Below, one piece after another: positions 24,486-36,236 of a DNA stretch of 64,000 nucleotides. The stretch spans positions 8,078,474-8,142,473 of the forward strand of contig CM060065.1 of the NCBI GenBank assembly GCA_030533445.1, in the 5' to 3' direction. The position numbers and the translations under genes were made by a program. Numbering within the stretch: position 1 is the stretch's first letter; each line of letters starts with the position of its first letter. Under the pieces are notes generated by a model that saw only the letters and a list, made by a program, of their open reading frames with translations, had not been told where the DNA came from and made no database searches. Source of the stretch: Cyprinodon diabolis. Its lineage: Eukaryota; Chordata; Actinopteri; Cyprinodontiformes; Cyprinodontidae.

Positions 24486-25115
24486 AAGAGATGGCAAAAG
24501 TACTCACTTTCCGTACTTGAGTAAAAGTACAGATACTTGTGTTAAAAAATACTCTGGTAAAAGTGGAAGTACTGATTAAACTTCTTTACTCAAGTAAAAG
24601 TACCAAAGTAAAGGCTTGTAAATTTACTTAAAGTATAAAAGTAAAAGTAGAAACCACTTTTTTCATGCTGTTGCCTACATTTTAAATGGATGTCTGCCAA
24701 TAGGACTAGATCTCCGTTGTGTTCATTTTCAATCATCTCGTCGTCCATGCTACTATGCTAACGCCACCGCCACCAAGCTGCAATGATTTGAAGAGAATGA
24801 ATACCGCAGAACCTGTCAATTCATCTTGTAGTCGTGCGTCAAATGCAACGTAGATTCCCATCCAATTAGATTGAATTTGGTATTGATGACGTGAAAAATA
24901 ATAACGTTAACTCCATTGAAATGATTCAAAACTAAAGTAACGAGCCAATTTTTTTAAAATGTAAGGAGTAAAAAGTACAGATATTTGTGTAAAAATGTAA
25001 GGAGTAGAAGTAAAAAGTCGCCATAAAAATAAGTAGTAAAGTAAAGTAAAAATATCAGAAAAATCTACTTGAGTACAGTAACGAAGTATTTGTACTTCGT
25101 TACTTCCCATCTCTG
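24486..25115. mobile_element. hAT MITE with 8-bp target duplication
   Basis: The ends AAGAGATGGCAAAAGTAC and CAGAGATGGGAAGTAACG (right end, reversed) are inverted repeats. A perfect 8-bp duplication CCGGTTTC flanks the element (24478-24485 and 25116-25123), the hAT signature. The interior is rich in 'agtaaaagtac' motifs and encodes nothing. Confidence 0.92.
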
Positions 25116-25219
25116 CCGGTTTCCCCCCACATTCCAAAAAAATGACTGTTTGGTCAGTCGCCTAATTGGCTTCTTTAAATTGTCCTTAGGTGTGTCATAT
25201 TTTGAACGTGTGACTCTGA

Positions 25220-25857
25220 ATGGGCGCAATAACTGAGACAGTCGTTATAAGCGAAAAAGTTTATTGAAATAATGGAGATGAACAAGATTGAATTTCAGCT
25301 GGTCGCGAGTCTTGTGAGCTCTGCTGGGAAAGATAGGGAGGATGATGAAAAACTTGAACTTTGGGATTTGTGAAAATATGTTTTGGATGGTGAACTCACT
25401 GAGGTGGCGGCTTGGGCTTGATCTGGGGGAAGAAGTGCTGTTCAGTGGTCCAGGTTGTTGGTGCAGATCCAGATTCTCTCTCTCTCTCTGTGTTGGTTTG
25501 TTGGAGGGTGGACAGGCAGGCAAGCGCAGGCAGGAGCGCTGGTATGAGAACTTTCCAGGAGTCTCTCTGATTTGATCCCAGGCTTGGGTTTCCAGACCTT
25601 CCACTGGATGGTTTTCTAGAGGGAAATGACAAGGACGAGGTTAGGATTTGGTCTCACAGAAAACAGGGTTTTCAACGAGTAGGTCTGTACCACGCTGAAG
25701 AGTAAACAAACTGACGCCCTCCTCCTGGTTTCAGCTCCTTATGAAGGCTGGTAATTAGCTCTGATGGAACTCACCTGCCCGTCCAGCCCTGCAGAGGAGG
25801 GATAGAGAGAAAACACTGCCAAAGAAAACACCTGCACCTAGGCCACAGAGTATGACA
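25220..25857. mobile_element. Unclassified insertion within SINE
   Basis: This 640-bp block interrupts a SINE whose two sides are otherwise collinear. It contains 'aaaaagtttattgaaataa' near the left end and a CT microsatellite at 25475-25490. No terminal repeats or clean duplication were identified, so class is unknown. Confidence 0.4.
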
Positions 25858-26000
25858 AGGCGTGAGTGTGAATGATTGTATGTCTGTGTGTTGCCCTGCG
25901 ATGGACTGGCGACCTGTCCGAAGTAGACCCAGCCTCTGGTCCATAGACTTCTGGAGATACAGGCACTGGCCCACCGTGACCCTGATTGCATAAGTGGAAG

Positions 26001-27002
26001 AAGATGCATGAATGGATCTTACCATTTGAAAAAAATTAACTTTGTACCAATGTCCTTGTTTCCCTGAGCTTTAAAGATAACCTCTATCAGAGGGAGCAAG
26101 AGGTTTGTTTTTTTGGACAGCGAAAGTCTTTATCTTTTTTTCCAAAGAGGGGTACAGGAGGATATTCTGACTCCCTGAGCTGTGTTCTCCTCCTTGAAGA
26201 AGCTGAAAACCACGTTACCTCTCCAGTAGAGCCGGTTCACGGACTTCTGTCATCACTCATTTAGAATAGAACTTGCCAGGGACTGGATCATTGAGTGACA
26301 GCTCCCTCCAAACAAAGATACTAATCCATAATTGCTTATTTTAGGCTCCTGTTTCAGGTTCCATAGCTGTCAGGGAGTGACTATTGCAAAATGTTGTGCA
26401 ACTATCTGTTTCACAATGAAAACTTACAGAATCTTTCACACTCAGGTGTGATTGGGGCATTAGGATAGACTTGGAGGAGGGCCTCTTTACAAAAGCTGGC
26501 ATGTCCCAATCAAGGCAGATGGCTGGCCCTCCTGCTGCCGTTACGTTTTAAATCATCCATCAGACACAGAACCTGCTAGTCTTCTTTTTGAATGCCTGAG
26601 TTTTAAAACGGACAAATCTCTTCAAAATGGTTAGTAATGCTTTTTCTATCACATGTTGACGTGACAAGACACAGCTGCTTAAGTCTTTATCAATGGCGTA
26701 ACGACACAACAATAAGTAAGCAACATTATCTGGGTGGCCCCCATATGAAGCACACACGAGATGCAATTCTCAGTAGTATATGATCACAAATCACACACGG
26801 AAAAATAGTGACTGCGCACCTTTAATGGAACCATTGGTGACAGCGCACCACCACATGTTACAGGCATCCCAAGTTCAAAAGACTCATTTCAGGGAGATGC
26901 TTATGGAACCACCCCCACACCCCGTAGATAACCAACCCGAAACGTGCCCCATACATACTCACTTCATCATTTTTCACCTTCACTATACATGGATATACTT
27001 CA
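26001..27002. other. Intergenic sequence, nothing recognised
   Basis: The 26.1-26.5 kb part is less AT-rich than its surroundings and non-repetitive, but no open frame with splice support or motif was found. Confidence 0.4.
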
Positions 27003-27239
27003 GAATATTAGCACAACAAGCCATCGGGCTACCTTGATCTTCACAGCCCCCCTCCTCCCCCTCTCTCTGTTCATCTCCTGGTCGCCATCTTTACTCGCTG
27101 TAGCAGCAACGTCCACCTCTACCTCTTCGGTTCTTTGAAAGAACGTGTTTATTTTGGAAAGTTTGTTCCGTTCTTGCAGCAGCTCTTCTTTCCTTTTTCT
27201 TTTCTGGAATCCACTCAAGTATCTCTTTTTGGTATCCAT
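27003..27239 (-). pseudogene. N-terminal fragment of a ZMYM/TTF-type hAT transposase
   Basis: From the ATG at 27239 the frame reads MDTKKRYLSGFQKRKRKEELL…NKLSKINTFFQ, a basic, lysine-rich start that I recognise from hAT transposases with a TTF-type zinc finger and the related vertebrate ZMYM-like genes. The frame runs out of the family at about residue 75, and neither the zinc finger nor the catalytic domain follows. It is a remnant or an isolated first exon. Confidence 0.5.
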
Positions 27240-28022
27240 CGTCGTTAACACATTGTACGTAACAGTTATGATTTTAATCTACGCTCTGGATTACCCATAA
27301 TTTCAAGTCGTAGTGTAAAAAATAAAACAGTCAAACACATTGTTCTTTTAAGATCTTTATTGCGGTTTGAAACATGTTATATGAGTGTATTTTTTAACCA
27401 ACCGTCTAATGAACTATACACAGTTATTAACATAGTAATTAAAAGTACAACTGTCTTCTTTGCTATTGGTGTTGTGATTAAACGGCTCACCATCATGTTG
27501 AAATCTGGCATGTGTTGCGCTATAAATACCCCACCACATCTGCAAAGTGACTTCCTAGTCTCCAATAGCGTAAGGGGCCCACCAGGTCTCAGTGACAGGG
27601 ACCCTAAGAGGTCGTGGGCCCTTAAGCAACTGCTGTCTCTGCTTACCGACAAACCAACATGATGAAATTTGAGGTTGTTTGATTTCAGAAACTTTTTTTT
27701 ATTTGTTAAATATTTCAAGAAAAGATTTACAGGTTAAAAGTATTTCTGTGGGTGAATTTACTTTCAACAACTTCATGAAAGAGCTTCAATGACAAAAATG
27801 TTACAGATTTTATTTTTTTCATCATCATTTATACATTTTTTTTTCAAAACATGTTAACAAATTACTGAAACATTTAGGTCTTAATTTAAACGTATCTGTT
27901 TAACTGTGGCTCTTCGCAGGAAGATGATGATACAGTAAATCTCTTGATTTTTCTAAATAAAGAAATCTTTGAAAATCAAACCATATTGCATGCTAATGAG
28001 ATTTTATTTTATGTTGTTACAG
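27240..28022. other. AT-rich stretch, no gene supported
   Basis: Around 27570-27640 a 'gggccc'-rich segment could belong to a transposon end, but no partner was found. The remainder is AT-rich. Confidence 0.4.
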
Positions 28023-28145
28023 AGAGATGATAAAGGGAGCAGAATCCCTGCCCCCATCATTCCAACCAGGACTGAAGAACGGGTGGATTATTTAGAAGGA
28101 CGAGAACTTGAACAGCAGCATTACCATCATTATCAAATGACATAA
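28023..28145 (+). CDS. Possible orphan 3'-terminal coding exon
   Basis: Directly after a plausible acceptor (TTGTTACAG at 28014-28022) the frame stays open for 40 codons to a TAA at 28143. The predicted peptide includes SRIPAPIIPTRTEERVDYLE and ends in a His/Tyr-rich HYHHYQMT tail. Codon use looks gene-like and the segment is GC-richer than its flanks. I do not recognise the protein. No other exon of a plus-strand gene was found nearby, so this may be the last exon of a gene whose other exons I missed, or chance. Confidence 0.25.
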   Translation, partial: RDDKGSRIPAPIIPTRTEERVDYLEGRELEQQHYHHYQMT

Positions 28146-28275
28146 TTCACAAACACTCACACTGTATCTCTGTTAAATCACACAAAAAGAAGAAGCTGAT
28201 TGTTAGAGAGTGCAGCTACTGTAACTCTCTTTGGTTCTGGAGACAATCGTCTAACAGCCATTTTCTGGGGTGAAG

Positions 28276-29412
28276 CTAGGGTTGCCAACCGTCCCTTGTA
28301 AAAAAGAGGCATTCGGTATTTAGAAATAGAAATACCCGTCTCGTATTTAGTGGGAAAAATAATCAGTAAAAAGCTCATGGAAAATGAAGAACGAGTGCAC
28401 GTTACATACAAAACTTATGGTAAACTTAAACCCAGGCCCTGTCCTGCGTTGAGCTGACAACATATATGTAACGATCCACAATACCCTCATCCCATTGGTT
28501 GAGCCAAGCGATGCTCAGGTTTACTCTGCAGCACTCAAAAACAAACAACTCCTCACTGCTGCAAGAGCTCAGAGGAAATACAAGTGGAAAAAGTAGGCTA
28601 TCGCCACATAATGTGGCATTAAAGCTACAGTGTGTAATAATTACATGGATATACAGTCAGAAATGTAATATATTATACATAACTATGTTATTTATCATCA
28701 TCTACGAGCTCAGCCTCCTAACCTTAATATTTGCGTTGCCTTAGAATTCGTTATTTATAATTACATAGGAGCGGGTCTCGCAGCCATGGAGGCAGACATC
28801 TTTGCGCCACGGCAGCGCAGAGCCAACAAACTAGCGATTGCGAGATCGCCAAAACGTCACAACGATGTAGAAAAAATAACGGGTATATTTATTATCTTAA
28901 GTCTACATGAAATCTATACCCTACACAGACTAATGAAATACTATCTGTAAAATTATCTATGTAAACAAACCTCATCACTTGAGAAGGTAGGTGATGCGGA
29001 CGTCGTGGAAGACATTTTGTCCCGTAACGCTCGCCGTACTGTTTGGGGGGGAGAAGCGGTGGGGGGGAGATGTTCATGTTGCTGCACTATTTATTTACTG
29101 TTTTCTATTCATTTTTAAAGTTTAAAGTAAAGCAAAACAGGCTTATGTTTAAGATACTTATTTTATTCAGCAAAGTTTGTTATTTTGTATTAAAATGAAT
29201 TTTGGGATAATTTGTTTTCCATGTGTTCATGTCACTGAGAAATATGCATCTAACTCAATGCAATTTTGAGTCAAATAGTAAAAAAAAAAAATCATTTCAC
29301 ACACAAGGGGGGGGCATAAGAAAAAAATCACCACGCCAGGAGGGGTAAAGGCAAATGGGTCAGCTGGCACGCACATGAGGTGTCCCTTTTTTCAGGGAGT
29401 TGGCAACCCTAG
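28276..29412. mobile_element. DNA element bounded by CTAGGGTTGCCAAC inverted repeats
   Basis: Both ends carry the 14-bp inverted repeat CTAGGGTTGCCAAC, followed inside by related 'ccgtccctt' and 'tccctgaaaaaaggga' sequence. No clear target duplication was found. It has been invaded by a TTAA-flanked element at 28623. Confidence 0.55.
28623..29085 (+). mobile_element. TTAA-flanked element, copy without the 9.8-kb insertion
   Basis: It begins after TTAA (28619-28622) with AGCTACAGTGTGTAATAA, identical in type to the terminus at 61839. The right end is truncated after 'gatgttcatgttgctgc'. Two uninterrupted junctions make it a pre-insertion reference: a single CAAACTAGC at about 28829-28837, where the 51.3-61.8 kb copy carries a 9.8-kb insertion, and a single CCCTACAC near 28919, where that copy carries a 214-bp hAT MITE. 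Confidence 0.88.
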
Positions 29413-30579
29413 TTGAGTGTCACTTCTACCTTTTTTATTAACAGAATCTTGGATTCTCTCAGAATCCAAGGCAGACTGGTGGGACTTATTCGCCTCAGTT
29501 TCCTGCAGCTTCTTCATCCCATTGTCTGATGACCTCCGACAGCTGGTCCATGGCTCGCTCCATGGAGTCTCCATGGCTCGCTCCATGGCCTTCCTGATCA
29601 GTCCTTCATATACGATCGGAAAGATCTTCTCCTGGGTCCAGTCCAGTGGCGGCTGGTGAAAAATATTTTTGGTGGGGCAACTAATCCGGAATAAGGATTC
29701 AAATAAACAATTGGACAATACATACAATTTAACAGTAATGATTTAATTTACTATAAAATAAGAGTGACAGTGACGATTTGGGTCACTGTGACGGGGTTCT
29801 TTGGCCTCCAAGAATCCAGGCTCAGTCGGGTTACCGGTGTTGGTGATTTATTGTGCTCAAAAACTCAAAACAGGGTGCAGGGTGCAAAAGAAACTAAACA
29901 TATACAAGATACTCTGGGCCTCAGCCTCCCTCCAGTTACCAGCAATGTAACAAAGAAACAGAAAACAGAAATGGCCGCTCTTCTTCCCACAGCCCTCATT
30001 AAATAGTTTAAGCCCCTCACCTCAGGCTCTCTTATTTCTGATTTCTTCTCATAAATCAGTTTTGTCCATATATTACCTCCACAAACAATTGATGTACAAA
30101 AACAAATAATTTTTGCAACTTAATTCTTTTACACAGATTCATTGACTTATTCAATTACACCAAACTGGGTTCGAACCCAGCAAAGACGCCGCCAGACTGA
30201 AGATGACAAGTCCCCGTAGCATACACACGTACACACACACACACACGGATAACCCCACTGAAATATTAAATGTGCACCCTCAATACGCCAGCAGGTAACC
30301 AGGAACAGCTTGTGTGTTTTAATTTAATGGAGCTACTGGGCTCAGCACGTGCGTATTGGTCCTCACAAACACAGTATAACAGGAATGTGTGTGTGGCACG
30401 CAAGTTTTAAGCGACGAGACGGATTCGTCACAGTCACAATAACCATGACATGAAATTTTCCTACCCTACAACAGGGATGTTCTTCTGGCAAACACGAGGG
30501 ACCTTGCAGTCAGATGTCAACATTCAATTAATTTATGACCATTGCCCAGACATTGTAAACACATTATTTCTCAAACTAA
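29413..30579. other. Intergenic with unclassified repeat sequence
   Basis: At 29648 CAGTGGCGGCTGGTGAAAA looks like a hAT terminus without an identified partner. A 29.79-30.2 kb block has the composition of an interspersed repeat. A (CA)n run lies at 30232-30246. No gene is supported. Confidence 0.4.
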
Positions 30580-31167
30580 AGGGCAGATTATACTTCTGTA
30601 ACTGCACACATCAAATGTCGCTTGGATCTGGTCGGGAACCAGTTTTGCTGGTATGCTTCTGCAACGTCGGTCTGGAATTTCTAGGGACGCACAGCAGTTT
30701 CCCGCCAAAGCACAAGGGGGGGCCTATTACAGAACTCAGGAGAACCTCGACGGATGGTCACGAGAACTTCTTCGGGGACGCCAGCGGGAGTGTTTATTTT
30801 CCAAAACAACATGTCTGATGCATTGTACAAGTGGTTGTACTTCCGAACCTCCTCGATAAACCTTTCGTCGTGGCTATCCATTGTTGTTATTACTCTTTGG
30901 TTTTTATAAATGGCATGCCCCAGCACTGAATCAAGAAGGACAGCCACACAGACAGCCGGAAAGGCATACCAAGGACCAATCACAGCTGCTCTTTGTCTGC
31001 GCACTTCTGCTTCAGGTCTGTGCGGGTTTGCGACCGTCTGATGCAAAGTCAGAATTTTTTTGAAGTGTGCGACAACGGTTGCAGAAACTCTGCGCGGGGG
31101 GCGTGGTCACACACAGAGACAGATTTGACGGTTGTAGAGGCTATGCGTCAGAAGTATAAATTGGCCT
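30580..31167 (-). pseudogene. PIF/Harbinger-like element with MADF fragment
   Basis: Terminal inverted repeats pair 'gcagattatacttctg' at the left with 'cagaagtataaattggcc' at the right. A TAA target duplication flanks it (30577-30579 and 31168-31170), as expected for PIF/Harbinger. On the minus strand, from the ATG at 30881, the frame reads MDSHDERFIEEVRKYNHLYN, the start of a MADF DNA-binding domain of the kind encoded as the second protein of Harbinger elements. The WREIA part of the domain is lost, and the nuclease gene is absent. Confidence 0.75.
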
Positions 31168-31170
31168 TAA

Positions 31171-31884
31171 GCAGGGGAGGGAGATCTCTGCAACTTAGCA
31201 CCTGGAACCTGCGGAAGGTTCCCTCCCCTCTTCATTTTCACATTCCCTCAAATCGCATTGTCTTCGCCACTTGGCCATGATGCTGTTCAGAACACCGTCA
31301 CTTGCTCCACTAGTTGCGCCACTGAGGTCGAAAAATGAAAGCGCATGTGTCCTCTGGGTCATCCTAATTTGGTCAGGCTACCCGTAAGCGCACAGCCTGC
31401 CACATGTTGAAAGGGCAATATTTTGCCATTTATGTTAATATATCATAGAAAGTGTACGCATTCAGTGATAAAATGTTGCAGGGATGGTATGGCGGGGATG
31501 GACATTTAAGAAGAGAGAAGCCATCCCTCCTCATCACCCCTCGAGTACTGGATATGACCCCCACCCAGTGTTAAAATTAGAGGGATCCTAGAGGCCTCTG
31601 AAATCCTTGAAAGTTTGTGAATTTGAACAAAGATTAAGGCCTGCTCATTGTTTTTGATAGTAGCCATGAAAAGACATTTTCTTTGAAAGTCATCTTATTT
31701 TTTTTTTGACTAAAATAGTGCAGTTCAGTTTTCAATGTTTTCAGATCTCTAGATATTTTAATAGTTTAATAAAATTAATCAATAACAAAACACCTTATAT
31801 TTCATAATTAAACCTCTAGTTGTATTTCAAATTCCAATAACAAAAAGGTATTCCAAATTATTCAACATTTTAAAACATAAAAGT
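31171..31884. other. Intergenic sequence, nothing recognised
   Basis: No gene or repeat family was recognised; the right half is strongly AT-rich. Confidence 0.4.
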
Positions 31885-32018
31885 AAATGCATAGTTACTT
31901 TGGGTAGTAACGAGTTACTTTCACTGAGTAGTAACTGAGTTACTAATTTACAAACTCAGTTATTTTTCTGGAGAAGTAACTAGTAACTATACCTAGTTAG
32001 TAATGTCCCCAACACTTT
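31885..32018. mobile_element. Right end of the CAGTGATGGG hAT family
   Basis: The string of 'gtaactagtaactat' and 'agtaactgagttact' motifs ending in 'cccaacact' matches the right end of the complete copy at 46955-48038. The rest of the element is missing. Confidence 0.7.
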
Positions 32019-32089
32019 TCAGGTAGCAGTAGGTAAAAGCTGATGCTGGTGCTCTTAAGGGAATTGGTTCTGAAAAGTCCTTGAACTTA

Positions 32090-34010
32090 CCATACCATAC
32101 CAACTTTATTTATGAAGCACTTTATACACCGGACAGGACAAAAGTGCTGTACACAATCATAAAATACAATGCAATTATAAAATAGAAAGGATAGAGTATA
32201 AAATACATATTAGTATACAAACAGAATAAAACAAAGTGAAACCTCTCAAATTGTGCCAAATGCCAAGGAAAAAGGATGAGTCTTAAGAAGGGACTTAAAA
32301 ATAGCAAGAGGAGAAGCCTGTCTTATGCTCACAGGCAGATCATTCCACAGCTTAGGAGCTGCCACAGTAAAAGCACGGTCTCCTCTGAGCTTGCATTTTG
32401 TCTTTGGGACCCTCAGAAGCAACTAATCAGCTGACCTGAGGGAACGGGAGGGTGTGTAAGATTGTAGCAGCTTAGACAGATAAGGAGGGGCAAGGCCATT
32501 AAGAGTTTTAAAAAGAAATAAAAGAATTTTAAAATCAATCCTAAAATGTACTGGCATCCAGTGTAAGGAAGCTAAAACAGGGGTCGAATTTTCGTGTACC
32601 TGTTAAAAGACGTGCAGCAGCATTTTGAACCCTCTGAAGTTGGGAAATATACAAAACACTGACCCCTGTATAAAGTGAGTTACAGTAATCCAGCCTATGC
32701 ATGGATCACTGTTTCAAAATGTTGTTTTGAAAGAATGGGTTTTATTTTGGCTAGCTGCCTTAAGTGGAAAAAACTGGACTTTATAGCGGCTCTGATGTGC
32801 GCTTCCATCTTAAGACCAGCATCCATCTTAACCTCTAAGTTAGTAATAACCGGCTTAATGTACTGAGCCAATGAACCAAGACTGGTCAAGGAATCAGCAG
32901 TGGATCTGACAAAGATTATTACCTCTGTCTTGTCTTTGTTGAGTTTCAAAAAATTTAGGGCCACCCAAGCCTTCACATCTTCAAGACATAAAAACAGAGA
33001 CCAAAGAGATGTGGAGTCTACATTCTTTAGCGGATAATATATCTGTGTGTCATCTGCATAGTCTGCAGTGAAAGGCAATCCCATGTTTTCTAAAAATAGA
33101 GCAGAGAGGAAGAAGATAAAGTAAGAAAAGAAGCGGGCCTACAACTGAGCCCTGTGGGACACCACACGACAGTGGAGCAGAGGGGGACCTATGGCCATCA
33201 AGACAGACACAAAAAGTAAGTTCAGCCAAATATGATTTAAACCAATCTAGAGCTATGTGACCGATGCCCACCCACTGTTCCAGACGTGAAAGTAAAATGA
33301 CATGATCAACTGTATCAAAAGCAGATAATAAATCCAACAGCAACAACGTCACCTGAATCAGTTGCTAAAAGTATATCATTAAAAACATTTAAAAGAGCTG
33401 ACTCTGTGCTATGAAATGGTTTAAAACCGGACTGAAAAACCTCTAATATATTACCGTATGTTCATTAGGATAAGCCATTAGCTGATTACAAACTACCTTC
33501 TCAAGAATTTTTGAAATAAAAGGCAATTTAGAGATAGGTCGATAATGTGCCAGAACAATAGGATCCAAAACTGGTTTCTTAAGTAGAGGCTGCAGAACTG
33601 CATGTTTCAGAGTTTTAGGAACAACGCCTGAGGACAAGCTACTATTTACAAGAGCAAGGACAGAAGCACCTATAGTAGAGAAAACGTCTTTAAATAATTG
33701 GGGCGAAATAACATCATCTGGATGTTCAGTCGGCCTGAAGTGACTAACCACCTCCTGCAATGATTGCAAGTTGACACATTCAAAGCTGTGGAAAACACCA
33801 GAACAAGTCACCACAACCGAAGGATCATAAGAAGAGGTGATAATCTGCGCCCTAATAGAAGCAACTTTCTCATAAAAAAAGTGTAATAAGTTTTCATATG
33901 CAGCAGGTGAGGTCTGCATAAAGCCACTATATGAATACTTTAGAAATACCCGACAGGTATTTTCTTTGGCTGCCTTTTGCAATTCTTTGATAACGGCGCC
34001 AACATTCCTT
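32090..34010 (-). pseudogene. L2-like LINE, reverse transcriptase part
   Basis: Reading right to left, frame fragments give the region upstream of the reverse transcriptase (33982-33443, with SSGVVPKTLKHAVLQPLLKK, DPIVLAHYRPISKLPFISK and ILEKVV), the fingers/palm (33352-33050: [36 protein letters not shown]) and the catalytic box and thumb (33084-32695: [36 protein letters not shown]). Frameshifts separate the pieces. The 3' UTR ends at about 32090 with an A/T-rich 'aaataaagttgg' type tail on the minus strand. It is related to, but a different subfamily from, 12585-13805. Dead, 5'-truncated. Confidence 0.85.
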
Positions 34011-34430
34011 TAATATTTGGAGAGACACCTGTAACTAGATAATAACCCAGGTGTGAAGAATGATAATAGAAACCTCATCAGCAAACACACAGATATTTGA
34101 AGTATCCAACAGTTAATGTAAATAAAAGAAAAAAGACTTTAAATTCAATTATTATTTAATTGGTTACAATTATCTTGGTTTTAAAGGAATCAGGTTTTGA
34201 TTTTGGCAACATTTTTTAGCAAGATAAAGGAATCGTTGAGTCGGCCATTTGTGCCACTAGAACCAGCGAGACCCAGTTATGCATCAGCTTCACAGATCTG
34301 CGTACAGATTTATACATTTATAAAAGCAATTCACAGATAACACTTAGCAATATAAGCGCAGTTAGAGATCTGAGTCCATTTGGAAATCAGCTCTTCTATT
34401 CAAATATGGATTTAATGTGTATGCCATTAA

Positions 34431-35214
34431 AGGAAAAGTCCGGTCATATTTAGAATTAAAACTTCTGAAAGAACTTTAAATATAAAATCATTAAATACTT
34501 TTCAATAAAGTGCTTTTAATTAAGACCAATTTTCATTTGAATGGGCTTTACTGGAGATGGATTAAAGCCCATTCAAATGGACTTGTGACGTCACGGTGCG
34601 GTATCAGCTGTTGATCAAGTCCCAGTGCTGTATCTGGTGTTTGTCACAACGCGCTATTATCCAAGTCATCTTGAAAACATTCTTCTTCCAAATGTTGGCT
34701 ACATATTACAGGTTTTTTCTCTGGCCAGAAGTTCGATGGAAAATCCTCCCTCTTTAAGTTGGCAATCCAACAACGAACCCGTCCGTGGAGGATCGGGAAT
34801 CAGAAAGGTGGAATAACTTTTTTTTTTCACTTTTACTCGATGTATTACATCGTCCAACTGCCATGCACGTGGGCATTGTCAGTTTCACTATAGCTCTGGT
34901 GAATTTCAATCTGGAAATCTTCAATAATTGTTGTTGATTGGAGATGTGTCTAGTAGTTCCCATTGATTTTGCTTGTAAATCGGGGAGAATGGCGCTAGGC
35001 TTACCGTACCGTGACGTCACTGCTGGAAGATGGTAGGAGTTTGGTGTTACCCTATTTGGGCAAAAATGGCCGCTCCCAGACTTAGTGATCACGAGGAAAA
35101 TATTATTTTATATTTTTACTGATTAACGCTAAATTCATTAAATCCCAGTGAATGTATTAGTTTTAGGTGTAAATAGTGATCCATTGATTATTCCTTGCTG
35201 ACCTGACTTTTCCT
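34431..35214 (-). pseudogene. DNA element with decayed THAP-like domain
   Basis: The ends are inverted repeats: AGGAAAAGTCCGGTCA following TTAA at 34427-34430, and AGGAAAAGTCAGGTCA (reversed) at the right. On the minus strand from 34876 the frame reads MPTCMAVGRCNTSSKSEKKK, then LFHLSD, which resembles the start of a THAP zinc finger (MP-x-C-x-A-V-G-C-x-N). The second cysteine is displaced by one residue and the rest of the finger is lost after 40 codons. TTAA flank plus THAP suggests a Kolobok-like element; a P-element relative is the alternative. Confidence 0.5.
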
Positions 35215-36009
35215 ATAAGCACATTCTAAGGTAATTTTATGTATTTGAGCACAAAGCTGAAATTGGCTTCATATTTCATATTCTGAGTTAGAAAACTGCT
35301 AAAAGGCCGTTAAACCTCTTTTCTCGCTACCTTAACCATATTTATTCTGCTCTAGATTAAAAACTACAGCACTCAGAAACTTCAAACCTAGATTATATTA
35401 TTCCACCCTAATCACCGAAAAGGGCAAGAAATTGCATAGTGTAAGCCCAGATTTAGGGAGTTTTAAGAAGAAAAAGAAAAATGTAGGGTTGGGGTATTAT
35501 GCTGGAGAGCTTCTACCGTTTTTTTCCTTTCTTGTAGTTCTTTTCCTGTAGATGTGTCACTTCTTTTCCACTGAAATCAAAGGATGAATTACCTTCTCAG
35601 TATACAGTCAAATTCTCAAGTTATGAGTCCTAATGACCTGAGTAATTTACTCTGGTGTGTCAAAGCAGAAACACATCCAAAAAGGGTCAGAACAGCTGAT
35701 CTCCAGAACTAGAATTCCGAACCTTGCTGTAGAACCAATTTAACAAACATCATCTATGTGTGTGTCTGTCGCCTAATGAAGGCCATAAGGCTGTCCAGAT
35801 TCAGCACAGCAGTCTGGTGTTCTTTTCTAACCTGGATGGTGTTCTTACTGTTGACCCAACGACAAACGAAAGAGTAGGAGAGAGGAGAGGTTTTGGTAAC
35901 TTAATTTGGTAACTCAGCTTCTAATTAACTCTGAGTTAAGCACCAGCACATGTATACAAAAAAAACCCTAATCAAAGGAATGCCTGCAGATAATGCGATT
36001 CACCATTTA
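35215..36009. other. Intergenic sequence, nothing recognised
   Basis: No gene, RNA or repeat family recognised. Confidence 0.45.
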
Positions 36010-36236
36010 GAAATAGAACTTTATTGATCCCATATTCGAGAAATTCACTCTCTGCATTTAACCCATCCTCTTGGGGAGCAGTGGGCTGCGACTGTGCGAC
36101 GCTAAGGGAGCAGTGTGGGGTTACAGGCCTTGCTCAGGAACCCAGAGTAGAGGCTGTGGGGATCGAACCGGGTATTTACAACCTTCTCAGAGAACAAGCA
36201 CACTGCTCTAACCACTAGGCCAACACTCCCCCTGAA
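36010..36236 (-). repeat. tRNA-derived SINE
   Basis: On the minus strand the head GGGGGAGTGTTGGCCTAGTG carries the A box and CGGTTCGATCCCC is a near-perfect B box. The body matches 5117-5347 and the tail is 'atcaataaagttctatttc'. Confidence 0.85.

Larger units (their letters stand above)
24450..26000 (+). repeat. tRNA-type fish SINE split by two insertions
   Basis: Three separated pieces read in order as one SINE: a short left piece ending at 24485, the middle piece 25116-25215 ('ccccacattccaaaaaaatg', then 'taattggcttctttaaattg'), and the tail 25858-26000 ('gtgagtgtgaatgattgt', 'tgccctgcgatggactggcg', then 'tggaagaagatgcatgaat'). A hAT MITE with a perfect target duplication separates pieces one and two; an unclassified 640-bp insert separates two and three. 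Confidence 0.65.

Noticed and set aside
26780..27037. 85-codon plus-strand frame next to the ZMYM-like fragment.
   Set aside because: No recognisable motif, and it overlaps the minus-strand transposase relic.
30160..30200. Possible tRNA gene (T-arm-like CTGGGTTCGAACCCAG).
   Set aside because: There is a B-box-like motif, but no A box, anticodon arm or acceptor pairing on either strand; the context is a degraded interspersed repeat.
29648..31312. A single large hAT element bounded by CAGTGGCGG (29648) and CGCCACTG (31305).
   Set aside because: The short termini could pair, but the 8-bp flanks (GTCCAGTC and AGGTCGAA) do not match, and a complete Harbinger-like element plus other repeats lie between them.
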